Positions 52,791 to 63,135 of a stretch of 64,000 nucleotides of DNA are shown here, in pieces; the first letter of the stretch is position 1, and each line of letters opens with the position of its first letter. The position numbers and the translations under genes are program-made. The DNA is taken from the NCBI GenBank assembly GCA_963678855.1, contig OY787448.1:1178001-1242000 (forward strand). The letters are read 5' to 3'. This DNA is from F22 sp963678855. GTDB lineage: Bacteria; Bacteroidota; Bacteroidia; Bacteroidales; Bacteroidaceae. The notes under the pieces were generated by a model that made no database searches, was not told where the DNA came from, and saw only the letters and a list, made by a program, of their open reading frames with translations.

Positions 52791-53942
52791 ATGAACACGC
52801 CTAAAATTAAATTGCCTACAAGTACTAAACGTAGTCTTGAGGCTCTAGTATTCCTTGTATGCTTCTTTGCTATCTTTGGCTATATAGCTCACTTTATGGG
52901 CACACCTAATATGCTCAACACTATGATGAACACAGCCTATAAGCTTATCATCGACACTGTACTATATATTATGGCCATTACAGTGCTTTCAGGAGCACTA
53001 GGTAATCTCTTGATTGAGTTTGGAGTAGTACGTCTCCTAGAACGGGTATTACGTTATCTGATGCGTCCACTATATAACCTTCCTGGAGTAGCAGCCCTAG
53101 GTGGTGTATTGACTTTTCTATCGGACAACCCAGCTATCATATCATTATCTAAAGACAAGCACTTTAATAGATACTTTGAAAAGTACCAACTGATTTCATT
53201 TACCAACTTCGGCACAGCATTCGGTATGGGACTAGTTGTTATTGTCTTTATGGCTGGTCGTGGCTTTATTACTTCAGCTTTGATTGGACTAGCAGGAGCA
53301 GTCGTGGGGAGTATCATATCAACTAGGTTGATGCAAGTCTTTATCCTGCGCTCTAACCCAGAACTAAAATGTGGTATTGCCAAAGAAGGGGATGACGAAA
53401 AGATCACATTAGAAAGTGAAGGGTCTGTATTCTTGCGTATCTTAAATAGTATCTTGGACGGAGGTAAATCGGGAGTTGACCTTGGTCTAGCTATTATTCC
53501 TGGTGTATTGATTATCTCTACCTTTGTCATGATGCTGACTTTCGGTCCTTCTACATCTGGTGAATATACAGGTGCAGCATATGAAGGCGTGGCACTACTT
53601 CCTGCCCTAGCTGGCAATATCAATGGAGTATTTGAGTTCCTATTCGGTTTCCACGATGTCAAGCTAATTGCCTTCCCTATTACAGCACTTGGTGCAGTCG
53701 GCGCAGCACTTGGTTTGATTCCTAAGTTTCAAGATGCGGGTATCTTGGATGGCAATGCTATTGCTGTCTTTACAGCTATGGGGATGTGTTGGAGTGGGTA
53801 TCTAAGTACCCATACAGCTATGCTAGATTCTCTTGGTTTCCGCAGGTTGACTTCTAAAGCAATTATAGCTCATACGATAGGCGGACTATGTGCTGGGATA
53901 TTTGCGCACTTCCTTTTCGTACTAATTGGCTTATTGTTATAG
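52791..53942 (+). CDS. nucleoside-recognition (gate) domain membrane protein
   Basis: A 383-residue membrane protein with eight to ten hydrophobic helices and two gate-type repeats. The first is seen around GALGNLLIEFGVVRLLERVL (in the 65-95 region), then TFLSDNPAIISLSKDK near 109-124. The second is around FEFLFGFHDVKLIAFP and FTAMGMCWSGYLSTH near 320-335. This matches the YjiH/SpmA-type nucleoside recognition family. NCBI may name it CD0519/CD1768 family, but that is recall only. Transport of a small organic or ion substrate is possible; none can be named. It is monocistronic. Confidence 0.82.
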   Translation: MNTPKIKLPTSTKRSLEALVFLVCFFAIFGYIAHFMGTPNMLNTMMNTAYKLIIDTVLYIMAITVLSGALGNLLIEFGVVRLLERVLRYLMRPLYNLPGVAALGGVLTFLSDNPAIISLSKDKHFNRYFEKYQLISFTNFGTAFGMGLVVIVFMAGRGFITSALIGLAGAVVGSIISTRLMQVFILRSNPELKCGIAKEGDDEKITLESEGSVFLRILNSILDGGKSGVDLGLAIIPGVLIISTFVMMLTFGPSTSGEYTGAAYEGVALLPALAGNINGVFEFLFGFHDVKLIAFPITALGAVGAALGLIPKFQDAGILDGNAIAVFTAMGMCWSGYLSTHTAMLDSLGFRRLTSKAIIAHTIGGLCAGIFAHFLFVLIGLLL

Positions 53943-54767
53943 CTATGTATCCTTAAACAGCATTCTTGATATAAAACGACTCTATTTGACTCATTATCTA
54001 ATATTGCTTTGTAGAATTTATTGTAGTTTTCTTGATCATATCTATAAATATGACAGCATGACTTACAAAACACTATTCTTGGTGTGTATTCCAGTGTTAT
54101 TAACATATGGTTCAGGGCAGGCTTCTCCTCCGCTTCAACCTACACATAATCAAATGTAACCAAAATCTAAGACTGATTTGTATAAGCGTATTCCGCCATT
54201 CAATCACATAAACAAAAAATCAACATGAGTATCAATAGAGCAAATGCGTTATGGCCTAGCTTAAAGTCATTCCGAGTATTTTTGAGTCAGTCCACCTGTC
54301 GCCAATCCAGAGACTAAATGATGACTCGAAAGCGATGTAAACAAGTTTACGAAAAAGCTTTGCAATTTGAAAAGCAAATAACCATTTAACACAAACAAAA
54401 ATTACTGCATGATCAATCATCTCAACAGTTATAAAAACATCTTCAAAAATCACACTAAAGACATCTAAAAGGCGACATCTTAGATTGAAGAGAACCACAT
54501 GTATCCCAAGCCAATTATATCCTCAAAAGGCTTGAGATACAGTTATAAAATCAGGCAAAAGACTCCAACGGTCATTGTTTTATCAGTTACAAAAATCCTT
54601 AGCCAAACGATTAAGATGATAGTTAAATTAGCCATCTATAAAACTTGTTCACGAGTATCTGCATAACCTTCCATTGTCATAAAGAGTACTAGATACGAGT
54701 AGATGTAAATAAACCAAGTTCTCTTGCTATATTTAATAATGGTCTTATATTTCATTATAAATAAGAT
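53943..54767. other. long gap with decayed sequence and a 33-codon signal-peptide-like ORF
   Basis: These 825 bases hold no intact gene. At 54058-54159 (+) a 33-residue frame begins MTYKTLFLVCIPVLLTYGSG, like the N-terminus of an exported protein, and stops soon after. At 54226-54318 (+) another short frame ends in a stop. No terminator or tRNA is seen. I read it as remains of one or more lost genes beside the regulator, possibly the transport partners of the GH2 enzyme, though no residual homology can be shown. Confidence 0.45.
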
Positions 54768-57700
54768 CTATTGGTTCAAGACTTTTTTTACATACTCTGA
54801 TGGAGATACCCCAAAAGCTTCCTTGAAGCACTGACGGAAATAGTCAGGTGTAGTCATGCCTACAAGATCACTAACCTCACTAATAGTATGCTGTCCTTCC
54901 AAAAGAAGCATCTCTGCCTTCTTCAAACGGACATGACGTATATATTCATTGGTAGAGATACCAGTAATCTGCTTAATTCTTCTATACAAAGTGGAACTAC
55001 TCATATTCAAATTTTCAGTAAGGAATACCACATTCACCTTTGTTTTATTAATGTTCTCTTCAATCAAACTATTCAAGTTCTCGACAAATTCTTGTTCTAT
55101 ATGCGACAAGTTATTGCGTAGTTTAACTTGTTTCTCTAACGTACTATTCACTGTTTTTTCTTCAGAAACCAAAGCTAACTCTTTTACAAGGTTACTCACA
55201 CGACTCCTAAGCAAATTAGCACTAAACGGTTTAGTCAAGAACGAATTGACACCTGCTTGATACCCACGTTCTCTCTGTTCATCACCTGTAATTGCAGTCA
55301 ACATAATAAAAGGGATATGACCATACTTTTTATTCTCTTTAACTTGCTTACAAAACTCCATGCCATCCATAATAGGCATCATAGAGTCACTAATTATGAC
55401 TTGAATGTTATGTTTTCTCAACTGATTAAGAGCCATTTCACCATTATCAGCCGTTATCACACTATACTTATCATCAAAAATATTGGTGATATACTCTTGA
55501 ATTTCTATATCATCTTCAACGACTAGCATTTCAGGCTTTGTTGATTTTGTCGGTTTCAAGGTCAACTCATGGATTGATTTTTCATCATCTATAACAAAAT
55601 GTTCACATACACAATCAGACTCCAAACTCACATCATCACCTACAACAAATGACTGTGCAGCTTCTTCTCTATTACTTGATAGAAGTCTTGCATAACAATT
55701 ACTTGTACGTAAATAGATGGTGAATACAGTACCCTCTCCTACAACACTTTGCACTTCAATATTACCTTCGTGCTTTTTTAACAGCTCTTTAACGATTGAC
55801 AAACCAATACCGTTGCTAAAAGTGCTACTTGATTCATCAGTGCTATACCAGCGTTGGAAAATATGTCCTAGTTTTTTTTGTGAAATACCTTCACCACTGT
55901 CTTGAACTCTAACAATAGTTTGGTCTGTATTCACATTTTGTGTAATATCTAAAAGCACAATTCCCTCACGCGTATGCTTCAATGCATTGCTCAAAAGATT
56001 AGTCAATACAATGGTCATGATTTCACAATCAAAATAAACTGGCTCCATACCTTCTTGAGCCTTGAAAGATACTTGTACTTTCTTATTTCGATTTAACACA
56101 CGAAAATCAGCTATTTGAGCAGCACAAAACGTTGAAAAATCACCACGTTTTGGTCGAACGACTAACTTATTATTTTCCAGTTTACGAAACATAATCAACA
56201 TATTAGTCAGATTCAGCAGACGTTGTGCACTTCTATAGATAACATGTATTTCCTTCTTTATAATCGCTGATACATCTGCACTACTCAACAAATCACATAG
56301 TGGACCCATTATCAGGGTCAATGGAGTACGAATCTCATGTGTAATATCAGTAAAATAACGTAAACGCTCTAAGTTCAATTCATTCTCATGAGCATGAGCT
56401 TGTTTTTCCAACTCGAACATTTGACGTAATTCTAATTGCTTGACATAATATCTAAAACCAATCCACACGAAAAGTGCAAATGCAAAAATTGCTATTAAAA
56501 TAAACCACCAAGTAGTCCAAAACGGAGGTGTTATATTCAAATGCAACATAGCGATAGACATATTATGCATGTCTCCATCTAAAATACTCTTGATTTTTAA
56601 AGTATATTTTCCAGGTAAAATATTACGTAAGATCAAATGCTGGTCTCTTCTTAAATCATACCACGCATGATCTCGCCCCTCCAATTTATATTGGTATGTC
56701 AAGCGGTTATGGTAGGCATAATCTCGAAGCAAAAATTTTATTTCAAGTCCTGACAACCTTCTAGTCAAAGAAGCTGGGTGAGTGTACTCCTTTTGCCCTA
56801 CAAAAAAGTCACTCGTTGTTTCTCCCAATTGATGACAAGATGCAATAACAGGTTTAGGAGCTTTTAATGATTGATTCGTTTTGAAAGGATTAAAACTCCA
56901 CAATCCCTCAGAAGAACCAAAATACAAATGTAATCCATCATGTGCAACAGAATTTTTACGGAAGCTATGTAGCTTTTTAGAATTGGTCTCAGTATAACAA
57001 GACAAGCTTTCATCTTTAAGATCTATGCGTATAAGTCCACGTGTTGTACTACCCCATATAATGCCTTCTGGAAATTCTATTATGGCCTGTATATTATTAT
57101 TAATCAAACCGTCTTTTTCAGTATAGACGCGCTTATTAGCCTCATTATTATCCATATTGATGCGCACTAAACCTCTATCTGTTGCAACCCATATCTGCTG
57201 TCGACTATCCTCAATGATATTTCGAATATGTACTCCTTTCAAATTATTAGCTACAGGTACAACAACTTCCTTCATCATTTTCATATCGAAGACTTTAATT
57301 CCATCAGAAAAGTGGCCAACCCACAACAATCCACGTGAATCAACATAAGCACTGCGTATATGGTTAGAATATAGGACATTATTGTCAGCTGTGTAGTGAA
57401 CGGCGCTATTCGCTCTTAAATCGAATTTATACAATCCATCAATAGAGGCCACAAATAAATTATTATTACCATCAACAGTAACATCACGCACATCGTTAAT
57501 TTTTCGACCTTTATACTTCACTGGTTCAAGCTTCATTTTATTGGGGTCTACTCGAAACAATCCATGTTGATATGTACCGAACCACAGAATACCCTCTTTG
57601 TCTTTTGTAGCACACAGTACAGACATGCCAATGCCATCATCACTTTTCTGGTTAAGATTAGCGATACGACGACCTTGACGAAAGACATCTACTCCTTCAC

Positions 57701-58862
57701 CGTCGGTTCCTACCCAAAGTCGATCTTGATTGTCAACACAAATTCCCCATGCCACTGCATGAGAAAGAGAGGCAGGGTTTGTACCATCTGCAATACGACT
57801 CAAACACTCAAAAGCAGGTGGCTCGTGACTGATGAAACCAATTCCACCCCCATAGGTACTTACCCATACGTTTCTAAAAGAGTCTTGAAATATCTCTCGT
57901 ACACTAAACTCACTAAAACTTAAAGAAGAAAAGTCGTTTTCCATCTTTTCAAAGCTAAGCTGTGGCCCATTACTAAACATCTTATCTGGAGTTAACTTAT
58001 AGACACCATGAAGTTCCACCCCAACTAGTAAAGAGCCATCTTTTAATTGAGTTATATCATACACCATCTTATCTGGAACTTTACGAGGATCTTTGGACGA
58101 ACTATAATAAACAAAAGGATTATCTTCATCTTTTGTAAACAAAGATAATCCACGTGCAGAGCCGACCCACACTGATCCATTTTGCATGACTTCTACAGCA
58201 CGAATAGCATTATCTGGTAAAGCTCCTTCAGTACTCTGATTCGTATAGTGCATTAATTTTGAAGTACGCGTATCCAAAGTTAAAAACCCCATCGACCAAG
58301 TACCAATGTAGACCATATGTTTACGAACTCCAATAACAGTCAACTCCATCTGTTCAAACTCTGGTATTGTTTTTTTGTCGTAAACAGTTATTTCATGTGT
58401 AAGCTGATTGTATCTATATAAGCCATTCCTTGGAGCTACAAACCATAAATAGCTTCCCTTATTTAATATAAAGGATATGCTTGAAATTTTATTCCTTTGT
58501 AGATAGGTAATAATAGGTGTTTCTACAAGCTGATCTGTTTCCACATTGTAACATGAGACACCGTACTTATAGTTGGCCATATATAAATAAGGATGCACAG
58601 ATGATGACTCGATAAAATGGACTTCATTATTTAGGCTGTCACACACGATAGTCTTCAAATTTTCTGGAATCACAAACCTTCCACCAGAAAAAGTATTAAT
58701 TCCTTCTTCAGATAAAAACCACATCGCCCCATTAATATCTTGTGTAATATTCAAGGTTTCATTATTCGACAGGTTTTGTTCCACGGTTAATCGTTCAATA
58801 TGAATTGCATGAACTGTAACAGACAGCAAAAAACATAAAGATAGAGTAAATAAACTTCTCAT
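54768..58862 (-). CDS. hybrid two-component system sensor/regulator (HTCS)
   Basis: A 1364-residue hybrid regulator that senses a ligand in the periplasm and controls transcription directly. Order: signal peptide (1-18, ending VHA), two-component propeller repeats (about 20-690; repeats such as DRLWVGTDGEGV), a Y_Y_Y domain (about 700-775), one TM segment (about 780-802), HisKA with the phosphoacceptor His near 841 in DITHEIRTPL, the HATPase with NLLSNALKH and GIGLSIVKELL, a receiver with phospho-Asp near 1159 in IISDSMMPIMDG, and an AraC-type HTH (about 1260-1364). All parts appear intact. It is divergent from the GH2 gene and is the likely sensor for its substrate. Confidence 0.97.
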   Translation of the reverse strand: MRSLFTLSLCFLLSVTVHAIHIERLTVEQNLSNNETLNITQDINGAMWFLSEEGINTFSGGRFVIPENLKTIVCDSLNNEVHFIESSSVHPYLYMANYKYGVSCYNVETDQLVETPIITYLQRNKISSISFILNKGSYLWFVAPRNGLYRYNQLTHEITVYDKKTIPEFEQMELTVIGVRKHMVYIGTWSMGFLTLDTRTSKLMHYTNQSTEGALPDNAIRAVEVMQNGSVWVGSARGLSLFTKDEDNPFVYYSSSKDPRKVPDKMVYDITQLKDGSLLVGVELHGVYKLTPDKMFSNGPQLSFEKMENDFSSLSFSEFSVREIFQDSFRNVWVSTYGGGIGFISHEPPAFECLSRIADGTNPASLSHAVAWGICVDNQDRLWVGTDGEGVDVFRQGRRIANLNQKSDDGIGMSVLCATKDKEGILWFGTYQHGLFRVDPNKMKLEPVKYKGRKINDVRDVTVDGNNNLFVASIDGLYKFDLRANSAVHYTADNNVLYSNHIRSAYVDSRGLLWVGHFSDGIKVFDMKMMKEVVVPVANNLKGVHIRNIIEDSRQQIWVATDRGLVRINMDNNEANKRVYTEKDGLINNNIQAIIEFPEGIIWGSTTRGLIRIDLKDESLSCYTETNSKKLHSFRKNSVAHDGLHLYFGSSEGLWSFNPFKTNQSLKAPKPVIASCHQLGETTSDFFVGQKEYTHPASLTRRLSGLEIKFLLRDYAYHNRLTYQYKLEGRDHAWYDLRRDQHLILRNILPGKYTLKIKSILDGDMHNMSIAMLHLNITPPFWTTWWFILIAIFAFALFVWIGFRYYVKQLELRQMFELEKQAHAHENELNLERLRYFTDITHEIRTPLTLIMGPLCDLLSSADVSAIIKKEIHVIYRSAQRLLNLTNMLIMFRKLENNKLVVRPKRGDFSTFCAAQIADFRVLNRNKKVQVSFKAQEGMEPVYFDCEIMTIVLTNLLSNALKHTREGIVLLDITQNVNTDQTIVRVQDSGEGISQKKLGHIFQRWYSTDESSSTFSNGIGLSIVKELLKKHEGNIEVQSVVGEGTVFTIYLRTSNCYARLLSSNREEAAQSFVVGDDVSLESDCVCEHFVIDDEKSIHELTLKPTKSTKPEMLVVEDDIEIQEYITNIFDDKYSVITADNGEMALNQLRKHNIQVIISDSMMPIMDGMEFCKQVKENKKYGHIPFIMLTAITGDEQRERGYQAGVNSFLTKPFSANLLRSRVSNLVKELALVSEEKTVNSTLEKQVKLRNNLSHIEQEFVENLNSLIEENINKTKVNVVFLTENLNMSSSTLYRRIKQITGISTNEYIRHVRLKKAEMLLLEGQHTISEVSDLVGMTTPDYFRQCFKEAFGVSPSEYVKKVLNQ

Positions 58863-59096
58863 AAAGTGTATTGTTTCTCAAGTTAATTAGGTTGGTATTA
58901 AATCAAAAGAGCCAATATTCAATCAGCACTGACAACAAAAATAAGCAATAAACAATTCACTTACAAGTGCAAATCATGCATTGACCGATTTACACCGTAT
59001 AATGATTGATTATTACACATATTTCCTTCTTAATTATATCTATCTTTGTATTGTAAACAATTTAACGAGATAGTATCTACACAAAAATTGCAACGT
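58863..59096. promoter_or_regulatory. divergent control region of HTCS and GH2 genes
   Basis: The region between the divergent genes carries a -7 box TATCTTTG at 59041-59048 (+), 48 bases before the GH2 start. It also has a palindrome CACTT-AC-AAGTG at 58958-58969, about 70 bases upstream of that box and a possible regulator site. No gene is present. Confidence 0.5.
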
Positions 59097-62000
59097 ATGA
59101 AGAACATTTATTTTTCTCTTGCCCTGGGTACAGTTGTCGCTGGAGCACATATCATTTCGACAAATACACAAGCCGCAAATGGCCCCAAGCAAGAATGGCA
59201 GAATCCTAGAGTAAACGAAGTCAATCGTTTACCTATGCACGCTTCTTTTTTTGCCTACACAGATCAAACAGAAGCACAAAGTAATCAAAAGTGCCAATCA
59301 GAAAACTTCCTGTCATTAGATGGAATATGGAACTTTAACTGGGTAGAAGATGCTGACCAACGACCTACACAATTTTATACAACAAACTTCGATGATAAAG
59401 GTTGGGATACAATGCCTGTACCTGGCATGTGGGAACTAAATGGTTATGGAGATGCTTTATACCGTAATATAGGATACGCTTGGGGTAATGATTTCAAGAG
59501 TGCTCCCCCAACAGTACCGATTCACAAGAACCACGTAGGTTCATACCGTCGTCAATTTGAAATTCCTGCATCATGGAAGGGACAAAGAATTGTGGCACAC
59601 TTTGGTTCTGTTACTAGTAATATATACCTATGGGTTAACGGAAAATATGCAGGTTACAGTGAAGATTCTAAACTAGAAGCTGAATTTGATCTAACTAAAT
59701 ATCTTGTTCCAGGTAAGAAAAACCTTATTGCATTCCAAACATTTCGTTGGTGTGATGGTAGCTACCTAGAAGATCAAGACTTCTGGCGTCTTTCTGGTGT
59801 AGGCCGTAGCTGTTACTTGTATGCTACTCCTAAAAAGTATATTAAAGATATCAATGTAGAAACTCCACTAGATGCTCAATACAAAGACGGTACTCTTGCT
59901 GCAACTGTATATACGCAAGGTGGAGGTACTGTAGAGCTTGCTCTATCTGATGCTGCTGGTGCTATCGTAAATGAAGAAACAGTAAAAGCTTCCGCTGGTA
60001 AAGCAACATTCAGCATTCCAGTAACAAATCCAAAGAAGTGGAGTGCAGAATCTCCATATCTATACAACTTGGCAATAACTTTGAAGCAAGGCAACAAAGT
60101 CACTCAAGTGGTCCCTATGAAAGTTGGTTTCCGTTCTACTGAAATCAAAAATGGACAACTTCTAATCAATGGACAGCCTATTCTTATCAAAGGAGCAAAC
60201 CGTCACGAGCTAGACCCAGATGGTGGTTATGTGATTTCTCTTGAACGTATGGAACAAGACGTGAAGCGCATGCGTGAACTAAATATCAACGCAGTACGTA
60301 CTTGTCACTACCCAGATGATCCACGCTGGTATGAACTATGTGACAAATATGGTTTGTATATAACTGCTGAAGCCAATATCGAATCTCATGGTATGGGCTA
60401 CGGTAAGAATACACTAGCCAACAATAAGCTATATACACTAGCTCACCAAGAGCGTAACGCTCGTCACGTAGCTCGAAACCGTAACCACGCGTCCATTATT
60501 GTGTGGTCTATGGGTAACGAAGCAGGTATGGGTCCTAACTTCAAAAAGGTATATAAGCTTATTAAAGATATGGATAGCACTCGTCCTGTTCAATACGAAC
60601 AAGCAAAACAAGATATGAACAACACAGATATCTTCTGCCCAATGTATTTGGATTACAACAGAAGTATCCAGTTTTGTGAAAACAACCCTAAGATGCCTCT
60701 TATCCAATGTGAGTATGCTCATGCTATGGGTAACTCTATGGGTGGTATGGACTACTATTGGGAACTTATCCGTAAATACCCTAACTACCAAGGTGGATAT
60801 ATCTGGGACTTTGTCGACCAAAGTGTAAGAGAATATACTAAGGATGGTCGCATGTATTACGCTTATGGTGGTGATCAAAACCCTTACGATGCTAACGACA
60901 ACAACTTCTTAGATAACGGTATTGTCTCACCAGACCGCGTACCAAACCCTCATGCAGATGAAGTACGTTACTTGTACCAAAATATCTGGACTTCCCTAAG
61001 CAATAAGCAAGTAAACGGTGGTGTAACACTAGATATCTTCAACGAAAACTTCTTCGTAGATGCCAAGCAAATGGTGAATTGGGAAGTTCTTTGTGACGGA
61101 GAATCAGTACTTCAAGGTGAGTACACACACCTAGCCGTGGCTCCTCAAAAGACACAACAAATTATCCTTCCTATCGACGTAAGAACATTCAAGAAAGGTT
61201 CTGAATACCTATTGAATGTATACTACAAGAACCGCAAAGCAGAAAGAATCTTGTCAGCTGGTTTTCGAGTAGCTAAGCAACAAATTAGATTGAACGACTT
61301 TACAGTGCCTGCGCTAGCATTGGAAAATGCTACATACAAACACTCTAGCCCTTCTGCTCCTTCAGTTGATAAGAGAAATAGAAAAAGATTGCTTATTAAT
61401 GGCGAGAACTTCAAACTAGAATGGAATCGTCAAACTGGCTTCATGTGTGCATACACTGTCAATAACGTGGATATGATTTATACTGGCGGTGAACTTACAC
61501 CAAACTTCTGGCGTGCTCCTACCGATAATGACTTCGGTGCAACACTTCAAAAGAAGAACCACGTATGGTATCACCCAGAACTAACACTTAAAAGCTTGAA
61601 TACAAAAACTATAGATGGTCAAGTAGTTGTCGAAACTAAGCACGATATTCCTGCAGCGAAATGTATGCTAACACTTACCTACACAATCAATAACACTGGT
61701 GAGGTATTGGTTAAACAAACATTGAATACAAACGGCAAACTTAAAGATGAATTGTTCCGATTCGGTATGCAAGTTCAAATGCCATACAACATGGAATGGT
61801 CTACTTACTACGGACGTGGTCCTGTAGAAAACTACGCAGACCGTAACACATCTACATTCGTAGGTCTTTATAGCCAACATGCAGACGATATGTACTATTC
61901 ATATATTCGTCCACAGGAGACTGGTACACATACTGGAATCCGTTACTGGAAGCAAACAAGCTTAGCTGGCCAAGGGCTTCAAATTACCGCAGAAGCTCCA

Positions 62001-62264
62001 TTTACAGCATCGGCATTACACTATAGCATAGATTCACTAGACGATGGTATTCAGAAAGACCAACGCCATGGTTCACTAGTAGAAAAAGCAGACTTTACAA
62101 ACTTGTGTATAGACATGAAGCAATCAGGTTTAGGTTGCGTCGACAGTTGGGGACGCAAAGCTCAAAAGCAGTACCTATTGCCTTATGGCGATTACAGCTG
62201 GTCATTTAAACTGACTCCAGTAATGCATAGCTATCCACGTAGTGTAAAGAATCTTCCTTTATAA
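59097..62264 (+). CDS. glycoside hydrolase family 2 beta-galactosidase
   Basis: A 1055-residue LacZ-type GH2 enzyme. The signal peptide (1-25, ending TQA) sends it out of the cytoplasm, unlike E. coli LacZ. Domain order is normal: sugar-binding jelly-roll (about 50-220), immunoglobulin-like domains, and the TIM barrel (about 330-620). The acid/base Glu475 lies in SMGNEAGMG and the nucleophile Glu539 in QCEYAHAMGNS. The barrel is followed by the DUF4981-type and Bgal_small_N domains to the end (PTDNDFGAT, WSTYYGRGPVENY). I start at 59097 because the signal peptide follows; an in-frame Met at 59046 would overlap the promoter box. Exact glycan unknown. Confidence 0.95.
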   Translation: MKNIYFSLALGTVVAGAHIISTNTQAANGPKQEWQNPRVNEVNRLPMHASFFAYTDQTEAQSNQKCQSENFLSLDGIWNFNWVEDADQRPTQFYTTNFDDKGWDTMPVPGMWELNGYGDALYRNIGYAWGNDFKSAPPTVPIHKNHVGSYRRQFEIPASWKGQRIVAHFGSVTSNIYLWVNGKYAGYSEDSKLEAEFDLTKYLVPGKKNLIAFQTFRWCDGSYLEDQDFWRLSGVGRSCYLYATPKKYIKDINVETPLDAQYKDGTLAATVYTQGGGTVELALSDAAGAIVNEETVKASAGKATFSIPVTNPKKWSAESPYLYNLAITLKQGNKVTQVVPMKVGFRSTEIKNGQLLINGQPILIKGANRHELDPDGGYVISLERMEQDVKRMRELNINAVRTCHYPDDPRWYELCDKYGLYITAEANIESHGMGYGKNTLANNKLYTLAHQERNARHVARNRNHASIIVWSMGNEAGMGPNFKKVYKLIKDMDSTRPVQYEQAKQDMNNTDIFCPMYLDYNRSIQFCENNPKMPLIQCEYAHAMGNSMGGMDYYWELIRKYPNYQGGYIWDFVDQSVREYTKDGRMYYAYGGDQNPYDANDNNFLDNGIVSPDRVPNPHADEVRYLYQNIWTSLSNKQVNGGVTLDIFNENFFVDAKQMVNWEVLCDGESVLQGEYTHLAVAPQKTQQIILPIDVRTFKKGSEYLLNVYYKNRKAERILSAGFRVAKQQIRLNDFTVPALALENATYKHSSPSAPSVDKRNRKRLLINGENFKLEWNRQTGFMCAYTVNNVDMIYTGGELTPNFWRAPTDNDFGATLQKKNHVWYHPELTLKSLNTKTIDGQVVVETKHDIPAAKCMLTLTYTINNTGEVLVKQTLNTNGKLKDELFRFGMQVQMPYNMEWSTYYGRGPVENYADRNTSTFVGLYSQHADDMYYSYIRPQETGTHTGIRYWKQTSLAGQGLQITAEAPFTASALHYSIDSLDDGIQKDQRHGSLVEKADFTNLCIDMKQSGLGCVDSWGRKAQKQYLLPYGDYSWSFKLTPVMHSYPRSVKNLPL

Positions 62265-62591
62265 TATACAAGAACACGACAATTGATTTACAACTAGGGG
62301 GCACGTCAAAGTGATTTGACGTGTCCTCGCTTTTTGCTTCGAAATACACCTAGACATAAGAGTGCGCTTCTTTTTTAGAGTAGCTCGTATTGCCAAGTTA
62401 GACACGAGAATTCCCAGTAAAGCCAGTATTTTATAGATACAAAAGATAATAACTTTAGACATATTGTAATCCACTAAATAATTCATGTATGCTGGCAAAA
62501 TATTGACCACTATATATGCCCAAAATAGAAATAAAATAACTGATACAAAAACAGCTACAAAAGAAGACAGATCGTGAAATGCTTTATTCAT
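62259..62591 (-). CDS. small membrane protein, uncertain
   Basis: A 110-residue frame with two hydrophobic segments (about 11-33 and 45-66) followed by a basic end rich in Lys and Arg. It resembles no family I can name. Its last ~20 codons run through the GH2 terminator (62297-62335) and overlap the GH2 stop by six bases, which is unusual for a real gene. Either the true protein is shorter and disrupted, or the region is a decayed membrane gene. No promoter with both boxes was found. Confidence 0.35.
   Translation of the reverse strand: MNKAFHDLSSFVAVFVSVILFLFWAYIVVNILPAYMNYLVDYNMSKVIIFCIYKILALLGILVSNLAIRATLKKKRTLMSRCISKQKARTRQITLTCPLVVNQLSCSCIL
62297..62335 (+). terminator. terminator of GH2 gene, GTCAAA type
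   Basis: A 12-base stem (62299-62310 with 62315-62326, one wobble) with the word cacgtcaaa is followed by TTTTT. The flanking gggg and cctc bases suggest extension of the stem. Confidence 0.87.
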
Positions 62592-62750
62592 GATATAATG
62601 CTCTTATGTTTACACAACATTACATTCTTAAGTTGAAAATGAGCAAAATTGTACTTCACAAATATTGGTACTTTTAGAACTGGGCATAATTAGAACTTAA
62701 CTTCACAAAACTAAGCAAGCCAGTACATCTCTGTACTGGCTTGCTCAATG

Positions 62751-62852
62751 TTAGAGAGAATCCTGAATAACTTCAGAACTTTTGTGCTTGTATTGGAACT
62801 TAATAAATACGATAATACCCATAAACACTACTATGGGATTCAATGCACAAAA
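62751..62852 (-). pseudogene. relic of a membrane protein C-terminus
   Basis: A 33-residue frame between a stop and TAA reads NPIVVFMGIIVFIKF followed by a Lys/His/Ser-rich tail, the look of the last helix and tail of a polytopic protein. It ends 5 bases before a perfect 14-base hairpin. There is no start codon, so only the 3' end of a former gene remains. Family unknown. Confidence 0.4.
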
Positions 62853-63127
62853 TTAATAAAAGCTCTTCAATAAACGAGCAAGTTACTATTGACAAAAAGT
62901 TCGCATTTTAGCTGTACATAGAGACCAATCCCATTTTTTAAAACTTTCTTAACGCAGATTTTTAGATATGTCAGAAAAGACTTGACAAAAGCTTGACAAC
63001 AAGCATAAACTCATATAAAGCAATACTTAAGGACATTTAAGTCCAAGTCTTTAGGATTTTCTAAAACGATAGCATAGGATACATATTTTTCACTCCACCC
63101 TGTAGGACGATTATTGGAAATAGTTGC

Positions 63128-63135
63128 TATCTTTG
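63128..63135 (+). promoter_or_regulatory. -7 box for DUF4286 gene
   Basis: TATCTTTG is a full match to TAnnTTTG, 20 bases before the start codon. It probably drives DUF4286 and ruvC together. Confidence 0.65.

Noticed and set aside
54256..54498. 80-codon minus-strand frame in the long gap
   Set aside because: It shows no domain, promoter or conserved pattern, and hydrophobic composition alone is expected from AT-rich DNA.
59046..59096. Longer start for the GH2 enzyme
   Set aside because: It would place the start codon within the promoter box at 59041-59048, and the signal peptide begins at 59097.
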